Numbered from the stretch's first letter, positions 35,666-44,321 are shown. The stretch is DNA of 64,000 bases from Actinokineospora terrae (GCF_900111175.1 NZ_FOGI01000018.1:28625-92624), one strand, 5' to 3'. Numbers and translations: made by a program. The notes: generated from the sequence alone by a model not told the origin.

Positions 35666-35923
35666 TCAGAACAAGGTCGGTTCCGACTCGGCGAGTGTGG
35701 CCACCGTGGCGGGGTCCGACGTTAGCACGCGTGTGGTGACGGTCAGGGCCAGGCGCACCGTGAGCGCGGAGTGGTCGGTGAGTCGCGTGCCGTCGGACGC
35801 AGGTGTCCTGGTTTCGTGGAGGTAGTCGCAGGTGAGCAGGACGTCGGCGTCGCGCACGAGGCCTGCTTGCCCGGAGAGCCAGGTAGCCAGGACGCTCTCG
35901 AGTTCCCTGCAGGTGACTAACAA
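35666..35923 (-). CDS. Hypothetical 85-residue protein or C-terminal fragment
   Basis: The segment VRDADVLLTCDYLHETRTPASDG followed by RLTDHSALTVRLAL resembles the C-terminal strand and DH motif of endonuclease/exonuclease/phosphatase-fold proteins. The rest of such a fold is absent, so it may be a fragment. Confidence 0.35.
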   Translation of the reverse strand: MLVTCRELESVLATWLSGQAGLVRDADVLLTCDYLHETRTPASDGTRLTDHSALTVRLALTVTTRVLTSDPATVATLAESEPTLF

Positions 35924-36005
35924 GGCGCCAACGACTATCTGCGGTCTTCCTGGCGGCTGTCCCTCGGCGTGGTGGTCCGCCGGGACCGGGGTCAGCAGGT
36001 CCGCC

Positions 36006-36596
36006 TCAACTGCCCAACTGCTCGACCACCGACTCCGCCACCACCCGGGCCTTGGCGCAGACGGGGAATGTCGGGTCGGCCGGGTAGACCGACAACTCGG
36101 CCTGTACCGACTGCCGCTCGGCCACTCGGACCACTACCGAACACCCGGTGGCGGGCGGGTCGTTCTCGTGCGAGGCGACCACCGCGGGCTGTCCCCGTAC
36201 CTCGGCGGCGACCAGGTACAGCCATCGTCCCGGCTGGCCGAACTCCTCGGCGACCCGGTCGACCCCGTCGAAGAGCGTCAGCACGAGCCGTACCCCCTGC
36301 CCGCCCTCCCAAGTGCAGTCCGCACGATCGGGTTCCGAGTAGTGGAAGTGCGGCTTCCCGTCGAACCCCACCCGCTGCGACACGGCGGGCGGGACGAGGT
36401 CGCAGGGCTTGAGGAAGAAGGCGGACAAGTCGTATAACTTGGTGAGCGCCGGGGGCACGTCGAACGTCGGAGCGACCGCAGGTGGTTGGGGACTGCCGCA
36501 ACCGCCCACGAGAACCACCGTTGTGGCGACGGCCCACCACTTGCCGAACACCCTCACCCGAGCACCCCCGCCTGTCCCGACATCCTTGAAGATCAT
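36006..36596 (-). CDS. DUF3558-family lipoprotein
   Basis: A 196-residue lipoprotein with lipobox VLVGGCG near residue 33 and a DUF3558 domain: LKPCDLVPPAVSQRVGFDG, CTWEGGQGVRLVLTLFDG and a C-terminal FPVCAKARVVAESVVEQL with conserved cysteines. Such proteins are anchored outside the membrane and of unknown role. The ATG at 36596 has GGAGA seven bases upstream; a GTG at 36557 would give a shorter signal peptide. Confidence 0.82.
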   Translation of the reverse strand: MIFKDVGTGGGARVRVFGKWWAVATTVVLVGGCGSPQPPAVAPTFDVPPALTKLYDLSAFFLKPCDLVPPAVSQRVGFDGKPHFHYSEPDRADCTWEGGQGVRLVLTLFDGVDRVAEEFGQPGRWLYLVAAEVRGQPAVVASHENDPPATGCSVVVRVAERQSVQAELSVYPADPTFPVCAKARVVAESVVEQLGS

Positions 36597-36698
36597 CGCA
36601 CGGTCTCCGCGCACGCGGGCCGGAATGGCCGGGTCGAGGTGGCACACCCAAACCCGCGTCGCCAGGCGGGCGGCGCTGACCCTGGCAGATCTTGGTGA

Positions 36699-37550
36699 TC
36701 AGGCCGTCCGCGTGGATCGGTGTGGACCAGCCGATGGGGACGCGGTCACGGCGGCTTGGACGAGGGCGGCCAGGGAGCGTGAGCGTGCGTCGGGTGACCA
36801 GGCTATGACCAGGGTCGTGGTGGCCGCGTCGGTGACGGGGACGGTGGTCAGGTCGGTGCGCAGGTGGTGTCGGACGGAGGCGGGCAGCAGGGCGACCGTG
36901 CGGCCCAGGGAGATGAGCTGCATCAGTTGGGCGGCGTCGCGGACCAGTGGGCCGCCGTTGGGTGGGGAGCCCGGCCAGTAGGGAAGTTGTTCGCCGCTGA
37001 GGTCGGACATGGTGATGGACTCGCGGTCCGCCAGGCGGTGGGTGCGGGGCAGCACCGCGACATCGGGCTCGGTCAGCAACTCCTCGTAGGCCAACCCATC
37101 CGCGTCCTCGTGGGGTAGCCGCAGCAGGGCCGCGTCCGCCTCGCCCGAGCGCAGCAGCACCCCTTGCTCGCCGATGCCGCCGATCCGCACCTCCACCTCG
37201 ACCGCCGCCGGATCGGCCGCGAACTGGGCGAGGATCTTCTCCAGCAGGTCGCCGTCGATGTTCGCCTTCATCGCCAGCACCAGCCCCGGATCGCCCGCGC
37301 GCTGCGCGCGTCGCCCCGCCGCGGTCAGCGCCGCCAAGGCGCGCTTTCCCTCGTACAGCAACACTTCGCCAGCCGCGGTCAACGCCACCGAGCGGCTCGT
37401 GCGGGTGAGCAGGGTGACGCCCAAGCGCCGCTCCAGCTGCTGGATGGTGCGCGACAGGGGTGGTTGCGCGATGCCCAGCCTGGTCGCCGCTCGACCGAAG
37501 TTGAGCTCCTCGGCGACCGCGACGAAGTACGTCAGCTCCCGCGAATCCAT
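36699..37550 (-). CDS. LysR-family transcriptional regulator
   Basis: A 283-residue LysR protein. The helix-turn-helix is at residues 1-60 (LTYFVAVAEELNFGRAATRLGIAQPPLSRTIQQLE), followed by a periplasmic-binding-like effector domain. It is divergent from the SDR gene at 37621; the gap holds a perfect ATAC-N7-GTAT box, so it probably controls that gene and itself. Confidence 0.92.
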   Translation of the reverse strand: MDSRELTYFVAVAEELNFGRAATRLGIAQPPLSRTIQQLERRLGVTLLTRTSRSVALTAAGEVLLYEGKRALAALTAAGRRAQRAGDPGLVLAMKANIDGDLLEKILAQFAADPAAVEVEVRIGGIGEQGVLLRSGEADAALLRLPHEDADGLAYEELLTEPDVAVLPRTHRLADRESITMSDLSGEQLPYWPGSPPNGGPLVRDAAQLMQLISLGRTVALLPASVRHHLRTDLTTVPVTDAATTTLVIAWSPDARSRSLAALVQAAVTASPSAGPHRSTRTA

Positions 37551-37563
37551 ACCTGTAGGGTAT
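37549..37563. promoter_or_regulatory. LysR box ATAC-N7-GTAT
   Basis: ATACCTGTAGGGTAT fits the T-N11-A LysR consensus exactly and overlaps the first codon of the LysR gene, in the gap to the divergent SDR gene. Confidence 0.75.
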
Positions 37564-37620
37564 CAATTCCGACCCAACGGGTCTTGGACGGCGCGCCCAC
37601 CGGCGCCGACAGTGGAACGC

Positions 37621-38295
37621 ATGACCACAGCACTGGTAACCGGGGCCAACAAGGGAATCGGCCTGGAGATCGTGAGGCAACTCGTCGATCGCGGCCTGAC
37701 CGTGTACCTCGGTGCGCGCGACGTCGAGCGGGGTGAGAAGGCCGCCGCCGACACCGGCGCGCGGTTCCTCCAGTTGGACGTGACCGACCCGGCCTCGATC
37801 GAGCGGGCCGCCGCCTGCCTCGACCGACTCGACATCCTCATCAACAACGCGGGCATCACCGGCGGCAGGATGAACGGCCCGGGGCACGCCGACCTCGCCG
37901 GCGTCCGGGATGTCTTCGACACCAACGTCTTCGGCGTCATCGCCGTCACCGACGCCATGCTCCCGCTGTTGCGCGCGTCCGCCCACGGCCGCATCGTCAA
38001 CATGTCCAGCGGCGTCGGCTCGCTCGCGGGCATGGCGACCAGCCAGACACCGGACTCGCTCGCCTACGTCCCGTCCAAGACCGCCCTCAACGCCGTCACC
38101 GTCCTCTACGCCAAGGTCGAACCGGGCCTCCGCGTCAACGCGGCCTGCCCCGGCTACTGCGCCACCGACCTCAACAACCACGCAGGCCACCGCACCGCGA
38201 CCCAAGGCGCCGCCATCGCCGTCCACCTGGGCACCCTCGACGACGACGGCCCGACAGGCGGCTTCTTCGACGACAACGGAGCCATCGCCTGGTAG
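37621..38295 (+). CDS. Short-chain dehydrogenase (carbonyl reductase-like)
   Basis: A 224-residue classical SDR. The cofactor motif TGANKGIG is at residues 7-14, NNAG near residue 76, and the catalytic Ser in NMSSGVG with YVPSK near residue 145. The layout resembles carbonyl-reductase-like SDRs that accept quinones or ketones. It is divergent from the LysR gene. Confidence 0.9.
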   Translation: MTTALVTGANKGIGLEIVRQLVDRGLTVYLGARDVERGEKAAADTGARFLQLDVTDPASIERAAACLDRLDILINNAGITGGRMNGPGHADLAGVRDVFDTNVFGVIAVTDAMLPLLRASAHGRIVNMSSGVGSLAGMATSQTPDSLAYVPSKTALNAVTVLYAKVEPGLRVNAACPGYCATDLNNHAGHRTATQGAAIAVHLGTLDDDGPTGGFFDDNGAIAW

Positions 38296-38344
38296 CCGGC
38301 CTGTTTCGCGGTCGCGCTCACCGTCCCCGGTGGCCTGTTCGAAA

Positions 38345-38450
38345 GCCGGTCGCCGAGTACGACCACCAGGATCGCCGTCAGCGCCGGATCGGCCTTCACC
38401 TGCGCGAGGACCTCACGGCCGCCGATGTCGACCTCGCAGGGGCCTGGCGA
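38345..38450 (-). pseudogene. Response-regulator receiver fragment
   Basis: The minus strand reads DIGGREVLAQVKADPALTAI and LVVVLGD, matching the middle of a CheY-like receiver (DGREVLA.IKADP.L..IPVVVL). The phosphorylation Asp and both ends of the domain are missing. Confidence 0.6.
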
Positions 38451-38700
38451 GGTGACCGGGGCCGTTTGATCGTGCGGTGTACGAGGCGCCAGTGGTGGGT
38501 CGACGTGCTCGGTGCGGATCGCCCACGGTCTGACCGGCGGCGGGCACGGCACCGCGACCACCTACACCTACCCGAATCCCACCAACTACCCGCTCTGCGG
38601 CGACATGGGCGAGGTCGTCGACCTCGGCGGTGACGGCACGGGTTTCCTCACCCGGATCCCGTGCCGTCAGTCGAGACGGTCGGGCGCGCCGTGGGGGTGG
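38451..38700. other. Non-coding or relic sequence
   Basis: A plus-strand frame at 38512-38690 (GGGHGTATTYTYPNPTNYPLC followed by GDMGEVVDLGGDGTGF) looks protein-like but has no clean end before it runs antisense to the next gene. It may be a relic. Confidence 0.3.
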
Positions 38701-39099
38701 TCAGCGGAAGCAGCGGACGTAGTCGGGGATCAGGTGGGCGACTACTCGGGTGCCTTCGGTGGGGTTGTGGGGGTAGGTGTCCTGGTCGAGGTACTTGCGG
38801 GCTATGGCGTCGACCACGTCGTGGTTGGTGTCGGGGGTGAACTCGATGTGGCCGCGGAGTTCGATGTAGCGGAGCTGGTTGTCGGGGAGTATCAGGCAGG
38901 CGGCGACGTGGGGGTCGCGGACGAGGTTGCGGTATTTCTGGCGCTTGTCGGTCAGGCTGATGAGCAGGTGGCCTTGGGTGGCGTCCCAGAGGTACCAGGT
39001 GGGGCTCACGTTGGGGCGGTGGTCGCGGGTGGTGGCGAGGAAGGCCAGGCCCTTGGCTTCGAGGATGTCGTGGTGGGACTCGGGGATCGGCTCAGGCAT
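38701..39099 (-). CDS. PPOX-class F420-dependent protein
   Basis: A 132-residue split-barrel flavin/deazaflavin-binding protein: KGLAFLATTRDHRPNVSPTWYLWD, LLISLTDKRQKYRNLVRDPHVAACL and YIELRGHIEF are the conserved strands of the pyridoxamine-phosphate-oxidase-like family (TIGR03618 type). F420 use is inferred from family. It overlaps the upstream N-acetyltransferase by eight bases. Confidence 0.88.
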   Translation of the reverse strand: MPEPIPESHHDILEAKGLAFLATTRDHRPNVSPTWYLWDATQGHLLISLTDKRQKYRNLVRDPHVAACLILPDNQLRYIELRGHIEFTPDTNHDVVDAIARKYLDQDTYPHNPTEGTRVVAHLIPDYVRCFR

Positions 39100-39913
39100 C
39101 GGTGTTCTCCAGGGACGGGAGGCGGTCCAGGGTGATGTCGAAGTGGTCGGCGTAGGCGCGGCGCAGGGCTTCGTCTGTGGTGAGGATCTGGGACGAGCGC
39201 TCGGTGCCCGCGGTCGATGTCAGGTGGTTGCCACGTAGGGTGATTCGGCCGTCGACCGTTAGGCGGGTGCAGAACAGGTTGGTGCGGAACGGGGAATCCG
39301 GCGCGGTCTCGAACCACCACAGCGCGGGCGCGAAGTCCGTCAGGGTCCGCGGCCGCGGGTCGATGCGCAGCATCGGTAGGCCATCGCGCAGCAGGTCGAC
39401 GTCGCCGTAAGGGGCGTCGACGAACTCGTAGACGCCGTTCGGGTCGTTCTGGGGGCCGCGCACGTCCAGGCGCAGCGGGAACCGCGGGGCGTCGCGGCCG
39501 AAGCCGACGTCGACGAACCAGGGGTCGGGGCAGTCGACGCGGATCACGGTGTGCGCCAACGGGAAGTTGACCTTGCCGTCCACGAACACCTGGCTGCCCA
39601 GCAGGGTCGGCGCATAGCCGAGCGCGGTCAGCAGCGCCGGGAACGCCGACCCGTTGAGTTCCCGGCAGGTGCCGCCGCGACTGCCCACGGCGACCTTGGC
39701 CACCGCGGCGGCCCCGATCCGGATCGGCACGCCCAGGTGCACGTCGATGTTCTCGAACGGCACCGTGAGCAGGTGCCGTTCTTGCAGCGAGCGCAAGTAC
39801 CCGGCGTCCGGCGCGTGCCCGCCGCCGGTCCCGATCCGGCGCAGGTACGCCTCGATCACGCTTGCGTCCACAGTGGATTCCAAGGCATCCCCCCAGAGCG
39901 TGGTTCCGCTCAC
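39092..39913 (-). CDS. nat: Arylamine N-acetyltransferase
   Basis: A 273-residue NAT that transfers acetyl groups from acetyl-CoA to arylamines. The triad is Cys83 in RGGTCRELNG, His121 in LAHTVIRV and Asp135 in WFVDVGFG. The usual RGGFC.E is RGGTCRE here. The length is normal. NAT homologues also close macrolactam rings in ansamycin clusters, but no such cluster is in view. It is coupled to the PPOX gene. Confidence 0.9.
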   Translation of the reverse strand: MSGTTLWGDALESTVDASVIEAYLRRIGTGGGHAPDAGYLRSLQERHLLTVPFENIDVHLGVPIRIGAAAVAKVAVGSRGGTCRELNGSAFPALLTALGYAPTLLGSQVFVDGKVNFPLAHTVIRVDCPDPWFVDVGFGRDAPRFPLRLDVRGPQNDPNGVYEFVDAPYGDVDLLRDGLPMLRIDPRPRTLTDFAPALWWFETAPDSPFRTNLFCTRLTVDGRITLRGNHLTSTAGTERSSQILTTDEALRRAYADHFDITLDRLPSLENTDA

Positions 39914-39935
39914 GAGGTTACACCTTCTTGGTGGA

Positions 39936-40131
39936 CCGGCAGGAGAGGGCGGGGACTGGATCCTTAAGAGGGAGAAGGAAGTTCCCGCATGGCCTGCCGG
40001 TGTGAGGAGAGGGAAGAGGCTGGATTCGTCCTGAGCGAGTGAGAAGGAAGCCTCTTCATAGCCTCACTGTGCGAGGAGAGAGCGCGGACTGGACCAGGAA
40101 AGGGTAGGAGGAAGCCCGCGCATGGCCTCAC
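39936..40131. repeat. Three tandem covarying hairpins
   Basis: Three units of about 65 bp begin at 39936, 40002 and 40071. Each has an outer stem (39936-39943/39993-40000; 40002-40007/40062-40067; 40071-40076/40126-40131) and a nine-base inner stem (39949-39957/39980-39988; 40013-40021/40049-40057; 40082-40090/40113-40121). Stem sequences differ between units yet stay complementary, while the unpaired parts are conserved: AGGAGAG on the left, CTGGAY after the inner stem, GAAGGAAG or GGAGGAAG before it closes, and CATRGCCT on the right. They begin 16 bases after the TerD-like gene stop, so they may form its 3' untranslated region or a separate RNA. Confidence 0.75.
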
Positions 40132-40146
40132 GGTGGAACATCTTAC

Positions 40147-42291
40147 TCAGTGCGGCACCAGTTCGGACAACCGATCCAGTGTGATGAACGTCGACCCCTC
40201 GGGCAGGCCGTCAGGTCGGTGCAGGCCGATGAACGTCGCCGGCGAGTCGACCCGCAGGCCCGGGTGCCACGCAACGACGGAGCCCGCCTTGGCCGCGAGC
40301 ATGTCGACCATGTGACCAACGGTCAGGTACTCGCGGTAGGCGATCGTGGCCGTGAGCGCGCTCGTCGTGAGGTTGTTGGCCTCCGTCCGGTTGAACCGCG
40401 GCGAACCGGTCAGGTACATGTGCAGCCAGGTCGCACTCCACTCCCCCGACTCGTCCCGGCCGAACATGACCGGTAGCGCTACCCGGCCCGTACCGCGCAT
40501 GTCGGAGCGGGTACGAACCGTGCGCGGCTCGAACGGTGCACCTCCCTGGCTCTCGTCGCGCAGCATCCACCCGAACATCGACTCCGCGACCTGCGTGAAG
40601 TTCTCCCCGGAGTAGATGTGCACCTGCGGAACTACGTACTGGGCCGTGACCGCGTGCAGCGGGATGTCGATGAACTCGGTAGCACCATTCGGCGCCTCGG
40701 TGAGGTCGCCGGAATAGACAGCGCCATCGCCGTGGTAGTTCGTCCACGACACGTGGTCCACGTACTCGAAGTTCTCATCCAGCAGCAAAGCGGACAGGTC
40801 GAAGTCAGTCCGCTCCTTAGCCTGACGCCAGTAGGTGAAGAACCGCAGCAGGCCACCCTCGATCGGCATCCGAGTACCGCGCGGAAGCACACCGAAACCG
40901 CCAGCGGTCGCCTTACCCGACAACGGCAGGGCTACCGACAGCACATCCGGGTCGACCACCAGTCGCGAGTACGCCGGAACGCGCGACGCCAACTCGGCAT
41001 CGAACATGCCTGTAGCAGCGCGCATCACCTCCGGCGACAGTCGCGGCCGTGTGTCCGACGCGATCCAGGGACGACCAGCGCGGTTGACGAACACCCGCGC
41101 GGGATCACGCCGTGCCCGGTTGCGCAGGTGCTCGCGCATCGAACACAGCACCCGGCCCGACACCGACCCCAGCACGGACCCCGCGGCAGCCATGACCTCG
41201 TCGACCTGGTCGCCCGAGGCGTCACGCAGGAGCCGGTCCAGCGAACGGACCAGCAGGCCGGGGGCCGTCGTGAGCACCCGCGCGGCCGCACTCATCTCGC
41301 CGTCCGCCATCGCCAGCTCAGCCCGCGCGGCCAGCGTCCGCACAACCCGCTCACCACGGGCCACCGCGAACACGTCCTGGGCGTTGGGGAAGGCCGGGTA
41401 CTCGTGCGGGTGCAGCCGCTCGCCGAGCCGCTTGAACCGGCCCGAGTAGCGGTTGACGTCGCCGAGCTTGCTCGCGCTCACCTGGTCCAACGCCGCCATC
41501 AGCACGCGGCGCTCACTGCGGCGGAACCCGCGGAACCGGGTCGACTCGACCAGCGTCACGTCACCGCCGCTGGCCTGGCACGCGACCCGCAGCACGTCGA
41601 CCACGGTGTCGATGGCCACCAACGGGAGACCTGCCGCCAACCGGGCCGCGTTCACCGCCGCGCGGTTCTCCCGCACCGGCATCGACTCGGGCACCAGGTC
41701 CACGCGCAGCGCGGCGAGGTCGGCGAGCAGGACCAGGTCCGAGGCCGCCAACGGCGTGGTGGACCCGGCCAGCGCGAGGTAGGTCGAGGTGACCTCCTCG
41801 TCCAACCCGCCACCGAGGTGGACGACGGTCACGCGGTCCTTGATCGAGGGCGCCAGCTCGTCGTGCTCGGCGAGCATCTGGGCGTAGGTGTGCTGGACGC
41901 GGCCGTAGGTCGAGAACGCGAGCAGGTTGATCGCGCCGAGGCCGAGCCGCGACTTGCGCCACTCCTCCCCCGAGGCCGTGCGCAGCATCTGCCGCCAGAA
42001 CTCGTAGGTCGCGGGCACGCCCTGGGGGAAGGCGCGGAAGTACGGGTTGTGCTCGACCTGGTCGCCCACGAGCTCGCGGACGGCACCGAGCACCTCGATC
42101 GCCAGGTCAACGGCCACCGGCCTGGCCAGCGTCGCGACGTGCTCGATCAGCTCGCCCGCCGCCTTGAACCCCGCGCTCATCAGCGCGACGTCGAGCTGGC
42201 GGGCCACGGAGACGCTGTCGCCCGCCGGGCCGTCCACCCGCGGGACGCGCAGGTTGCGCTGGGTGAGGCGAGTGCGCGTGCTGCCGATCAT
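40147..42291 (-). CDS. TerD-domain protein of the MXAN_6230/SCO0854 type, without RING
   Basis: A 714-residue protein. The N-terminal part is helical and includes HNPYFRAFPQGVPATYEFW near residue 80. A middle region with PGLLVRSLDRLLRDASGDQVD resembles the core of the MXAN_6230/SCO0854 family. Residues from about 450 contain a TerD-like sandwich: DFDLSALLLDENFEYVDHVSW, YSGDLTEAPNGATEFIDI and FGWMLRDES. The RING-type cysteines that name the family are absent. ATG 42291 is preferred over 42303 because GAGGA is five bases upstream. It follows tRNA-Arg by about 40 bases on the same strand and is followed by three hairpins. The role is unknown; the Ter link suggests stress or conflict response. 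Confidence 0.75.
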   Translation of the reverse strand: MIGSTRTRLTQRNLRVPRVDGPAGDSVSVARQLDVALMSAGFKAAGELIEHVATLARPVAVDLAIEVLGAVRELVGDQVEHNPYFRAFPQGVPATYEFWRQMLRTASGEEWRKSRLGLGAINLLAFSTYGRVQHTYAQMLAEHDELAPSIKDRVTVVHLGGGLDEEVTSTYLALAGSTTPLAASDLVLLADLAALRVDLVPESMPVRENRAAVNAARLAAGLPLVAIDTVVDVLRVACQASGGDVTLVESTRFRGFRRSERRVLMAALDQVSASKLGDVNRYSGRFKRLGERLHPHEYPAFPNAQDVFAVARGERVVRTLAARAELAMADGEMSAAARVLTTAPGLLVRSLDRLLRDASGDQVDEVMAAAGSVLGSVSGRVLCSMREHLRNRARRDPARVFVNRAGRPWIASDTRPRLSPEVMRAATGMFDAELASRVPAYSRLVVDPDVLSVALPLSGKATAGGFGVLPRGTRMPIEGGLLRFFTYWRQAKERTDFDLSALLLDENFEYVDHVSWTNYHGDGAVYSGDLTEAPNGATEFIDIPLHAVTAQYVVPQVHIYSGENFTQVAESMFGWMLRDESQGGAPFEPRTVRTRSDMRGTGRVALPVMFGRDESGEWSATWLHMYLTGSPRFNRTEANNLTTSALTATIAYREYLTVGHMVDMLAAKAGSVVAWHPGLRVDSPATFIGLHRPDGLPEGSTFITLDRLSELVPH

Positions 42292-42331
42292 TGTTGTCCT
42301 CATGCTGTTTCGGTGGGCGTGTTCGCAACGG

Positions 42332-42404
42332 CGCTCCTACCAGGACTCGAACCTGGGATCTCCGCGTTCGTAGCGCGGCGCTCTCTCCACTGAGCCATAG
42401 GAGC
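42332..42404 (-). tRNA. tRNA-Arg (anticodon ACG)
   Basis: A full cloverleaf is present: acceptor GCTCCTA/TAGGAGC, D-arm GCTC..GAGC, anticodon stem CCGCG/CGCGG with loop CTACGAA (anticodon ACG), and T-arm CCAGG-TTCGAGT-CCTGG. CCA is not encoded. It is in the same direction as the TerD-like gene and just upstream of it. Confidence 0.95.
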
Positions 42405-42441
42405 CGGGATCATTAAGGGAACCACTAGGGGTGTCCGGAAT

Positions 42442-42481
42442 GGGAAAAGCCACCCTGGCCGGACTCCCGGCGGGGTGGCTC
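42442..42481 (-). terminator. Rho-independent terminator with T-run
   Basis: On the minus strand AGCCACC pairs with GGTGGCT (42449-42456 and 42474-42481), followed by TTTT. It lies upstream of tRNA-Arg and would end transcription coming from the ORF at 42504-42737. Confidence 0.7.
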
Positions 42482-42503
42482 CTGGTGTGCCGACCTTGTC
42501 AGA

Positions 42504-42737
42504 TCACCGTAAGAGTCCGCGCCCGCCCGGCGTCCGATATCCGGGCACCAGGCACCCGCCGCGCCTGCGGCGGTGGATGGCGGTGCTCGGCATGTCCGAC
42601 TCCTGGGGTGCTGGGGTGTCGGCGTCATCGTCACCCAGGGCGACCAGCGGCGTCAACGGATATCCAGTGCGCCCCAGGTCGTAGGTTGCGACCTGGCGCA
42701 CACCCCTAACGGCGGTCACCGTGGGTGCGATGACCAC
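42504..42737 (-). CDS. Possible small protein, 77 residues
   Basis: The frame has a G/C-rich third position and reads RQVATYDLGRTGYPLTPLVA then ALGDDDADTPAPQES, with an Arg-rich tail. It is followed by a clear terminator, which supports transcription. No family is recognised and the GTG start is uncertain. Confidence 0.35.
   Translation of the reverse strand: MVIAPTVTAVRGVRQVATYDLGRTGYPLTPLVALGDDDADTPAPQESDMPSTAIHRRRRGGCLVPGYRTPGGRGLLR
42667..42701. repeat. Strong hairpin inside the small ORF
   Basis: Arms 42667-42681 and 42689-42701 are complementary apart from a two-base bulge, around a seven-base loop. It may be a terminator-like element on either strand. Confidence 0.45.
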
Positions 42738-42900
42738 CCTGGCGAGCGCGCGGCGACCGGCCGGCGAACGGAAAGGGAATGGACGTGGACGAGACCGGAC
42801 TTTTCCCGTCGAAATCGGTTTCGCGACCCCGCCGGAAACCCCCGGTGCGGGCGAGCCGGATTGGGCCGTTCAGCCGCAGTCGTGGTCGCGTTCGGCGGAA

Positions 42901-42929
42901 TTGACACCTGGTGATGGCCCACCTAACAT
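42901..42929 (+). promoter_or_regulatory. Sigma-70-type promoter of the biosynthetic operon
   Basis: TTGACA (42901-42906), a 17-base spacer and TAACAT (42924-42929) fit a housekeeping promoter with a perfect -35. Transcription would begin near 42936, leaving a 5' leader of about 140 bases before the MFS gene. Confidence 0.6.
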
Positions 42930-43077
42930 GGCCAATCGCCGCCTGGAGCCGGGTTCGGGGGTGACGGGGGCGCGGGTGCGCATTTCGGCGGGGACCACGG
43001 TTCGACGGTATTCTCCGATGCGGGTATTTCCGTCCGCAATCACATTCCACGGGCTCAATCACAGCGACAGGAGCATT

Positions 43078-44313
43078 GTGTCAGGGTCCGCTAAATCCGG
43101 GTTCGGGGCGTATCCGCGGCTGCTGCGGGAGCCGGGCGCGCTCAGCCTGGGCCTGTACGGGGTGGTGGGCCGGTTCCCGATCGCGATGCGGTCGCTGGGC
43201 TGCCTGCTGCTGGTGGCCGCGATCAGCGGGTCGCTGGCCGGTGCGGGCGTGGTCGCCGCGGCGATGCTGGTGTCGCAGGGGCTGGCCAGCCCGGTCCTCG
43301 GCAGGCTCGCCGACCGCGTCGGCCAGCGGAAGGTGCTGCTGACCACCTGCCTGGTGCACGCGGTCGCGCTGAGCACCCTGGTCATCGCCATCGTCCTGGG
43401 CGCCCCGCTGCCGCTGCTGGTGGTCGCCGCGATCGCCACGGGCTGCGCGTCGGTGTCGTTCACCTCGTTCATGCGGGCGCGCTGGGCCGCGCTGGTCGAC
43501 CAGAGCACGCTGCGCACCGCGTACGCGCTGGAGTCGGTGCTCGACGAGACGATCTTCCTGCTCGGTCCGCTGCTGGTCACGGTCCTGGCGACCGCCGTGC
43601 ACCCGGCCGCCGGGCTCGTCGCCTGCGTCGCGTTCACCACGGTCGGCTCGATCGCGGTCGCCGCGCACACCCGGTCCGAGCCGGTGGTCGAGCCGGTGCA
43701 CGAGGGCGGCGGGCAGCGGGCGATCGCGGTGACCGGCGTCCAGGTGCTGATGGTCGCCTACGCCGGGATGGGGTTCCTGCTCGGCGCGGTGGACGTGACG
43801 ATGGTGGCGTTCGCCCGCGAACAGGGGACGCCCGGCCTCGGCGGGGTATTCCTCTCCCTGACGGCCGTGGGCAGCCTCGCCGCGGGCGCGGTGTTCGGGG
43901 CGGTCGACTGGAAGCTGCCCCAGGAGCGGCTGCTGGTGGCCACGAGCACGGTGCTGGCCGTCGGCGCGGTCCCGTTGGCGTTCGCGGGCTCGTCGCCGGT
44001 GATGGCCGGACTGGCCGTGGTCGCCGGGATCGCGATCGCGCCCGGCCTGATCGCGGGCAGCACGCTGCTGGAGGCGCTGGCCCCCAAGGGTTCGCTGTCG
44101 GAGGGGTTCTCCTGGCTCTCCAGCGCGGGCGCGCTGGGCATCGCCCTGGGCACCGGGGTGGGCGGCTGGCTCGCGGAGTCCGGTGGGTTCGACGCGGCGG
44201 CCTGGGCCGCGGTGGGTGGCGCGGTCGTCGCGGTGGTGCTCAGCGCCACCGGGCAGCCCGCGTTGCGCAGGAGGAGACCGGTGGAACCGGGAATGGCGGC
44301 ACGAGAACAGTGA
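43078..44313 (+). CDS. MFS transporter
   Basis: A 411-residue major facilitator with about eleven to twelve hydrophobic helices and the motif GRLADRVGQRKVLL between helices 2 and 3. The GTG at 43078 follows ACAGGAG. As first gene of the biosynthetic operon it probably exports the product or gives self-resistance. The next gene starts at or just after its stop. Confidence 0.9.
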   Translation: MSGSAKSGFGAYPRLLREPGALSLGLYGVVGRFPIAMRSLGCLLLVAAISGSLAGAGVVAAAMLVSQGLASPVLGRLADRVGQRKVLLTTCLVHAVALSTLVIAIVLGAPLPLLVVAAIATGCASVSFTSFMRARWAALVDQSTLRTAYALESVLDETIFLLGPLLVTVLATAVHPAAGLVACVAFTTVGSIAVAAHTRSEPVVEPVHEGGGQRAIAVTGVQVLMVAYAGMGFLLGAVDVTMVAFAREQGTPGLGGVFLSLTAVGSLAAGAVFGAVDWKLPQERLLVATSTVLAVGAVPLAFAGSSPVMAGLAVVAGIAIAPGLIAGSTLLEALAPKGSLSEGFSWLSSAGALGIALGTGVGGWLAESGGFDAAAWAAVGGAVVAVVLSATGQPALRRRRPVEPGMAAREQ

Positions 44314-44321
44314 GGGATGCA

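Noticed and set aside
39936..40131. CRISPR array as explanation for the three tandem repeats.
   Set aside because: The repeated parts are interrupted within each unit, the variable parts are self-complementary stems rather than spacers, and no cas genes are present.
40618..42393. Plus-strand 591-codon frame opposite the TerD-like gene.
   Set aside because: It runs through the tRNA-Arg gene and has Arg/Gln/His-rich antisense character.
42332..42404. tRNA-Arg as the attachment site of an integrated element ending at the TerD-like gene.
   Set aside because: No second copy of the tRNA 3' end and no integrase gene is present in the window.
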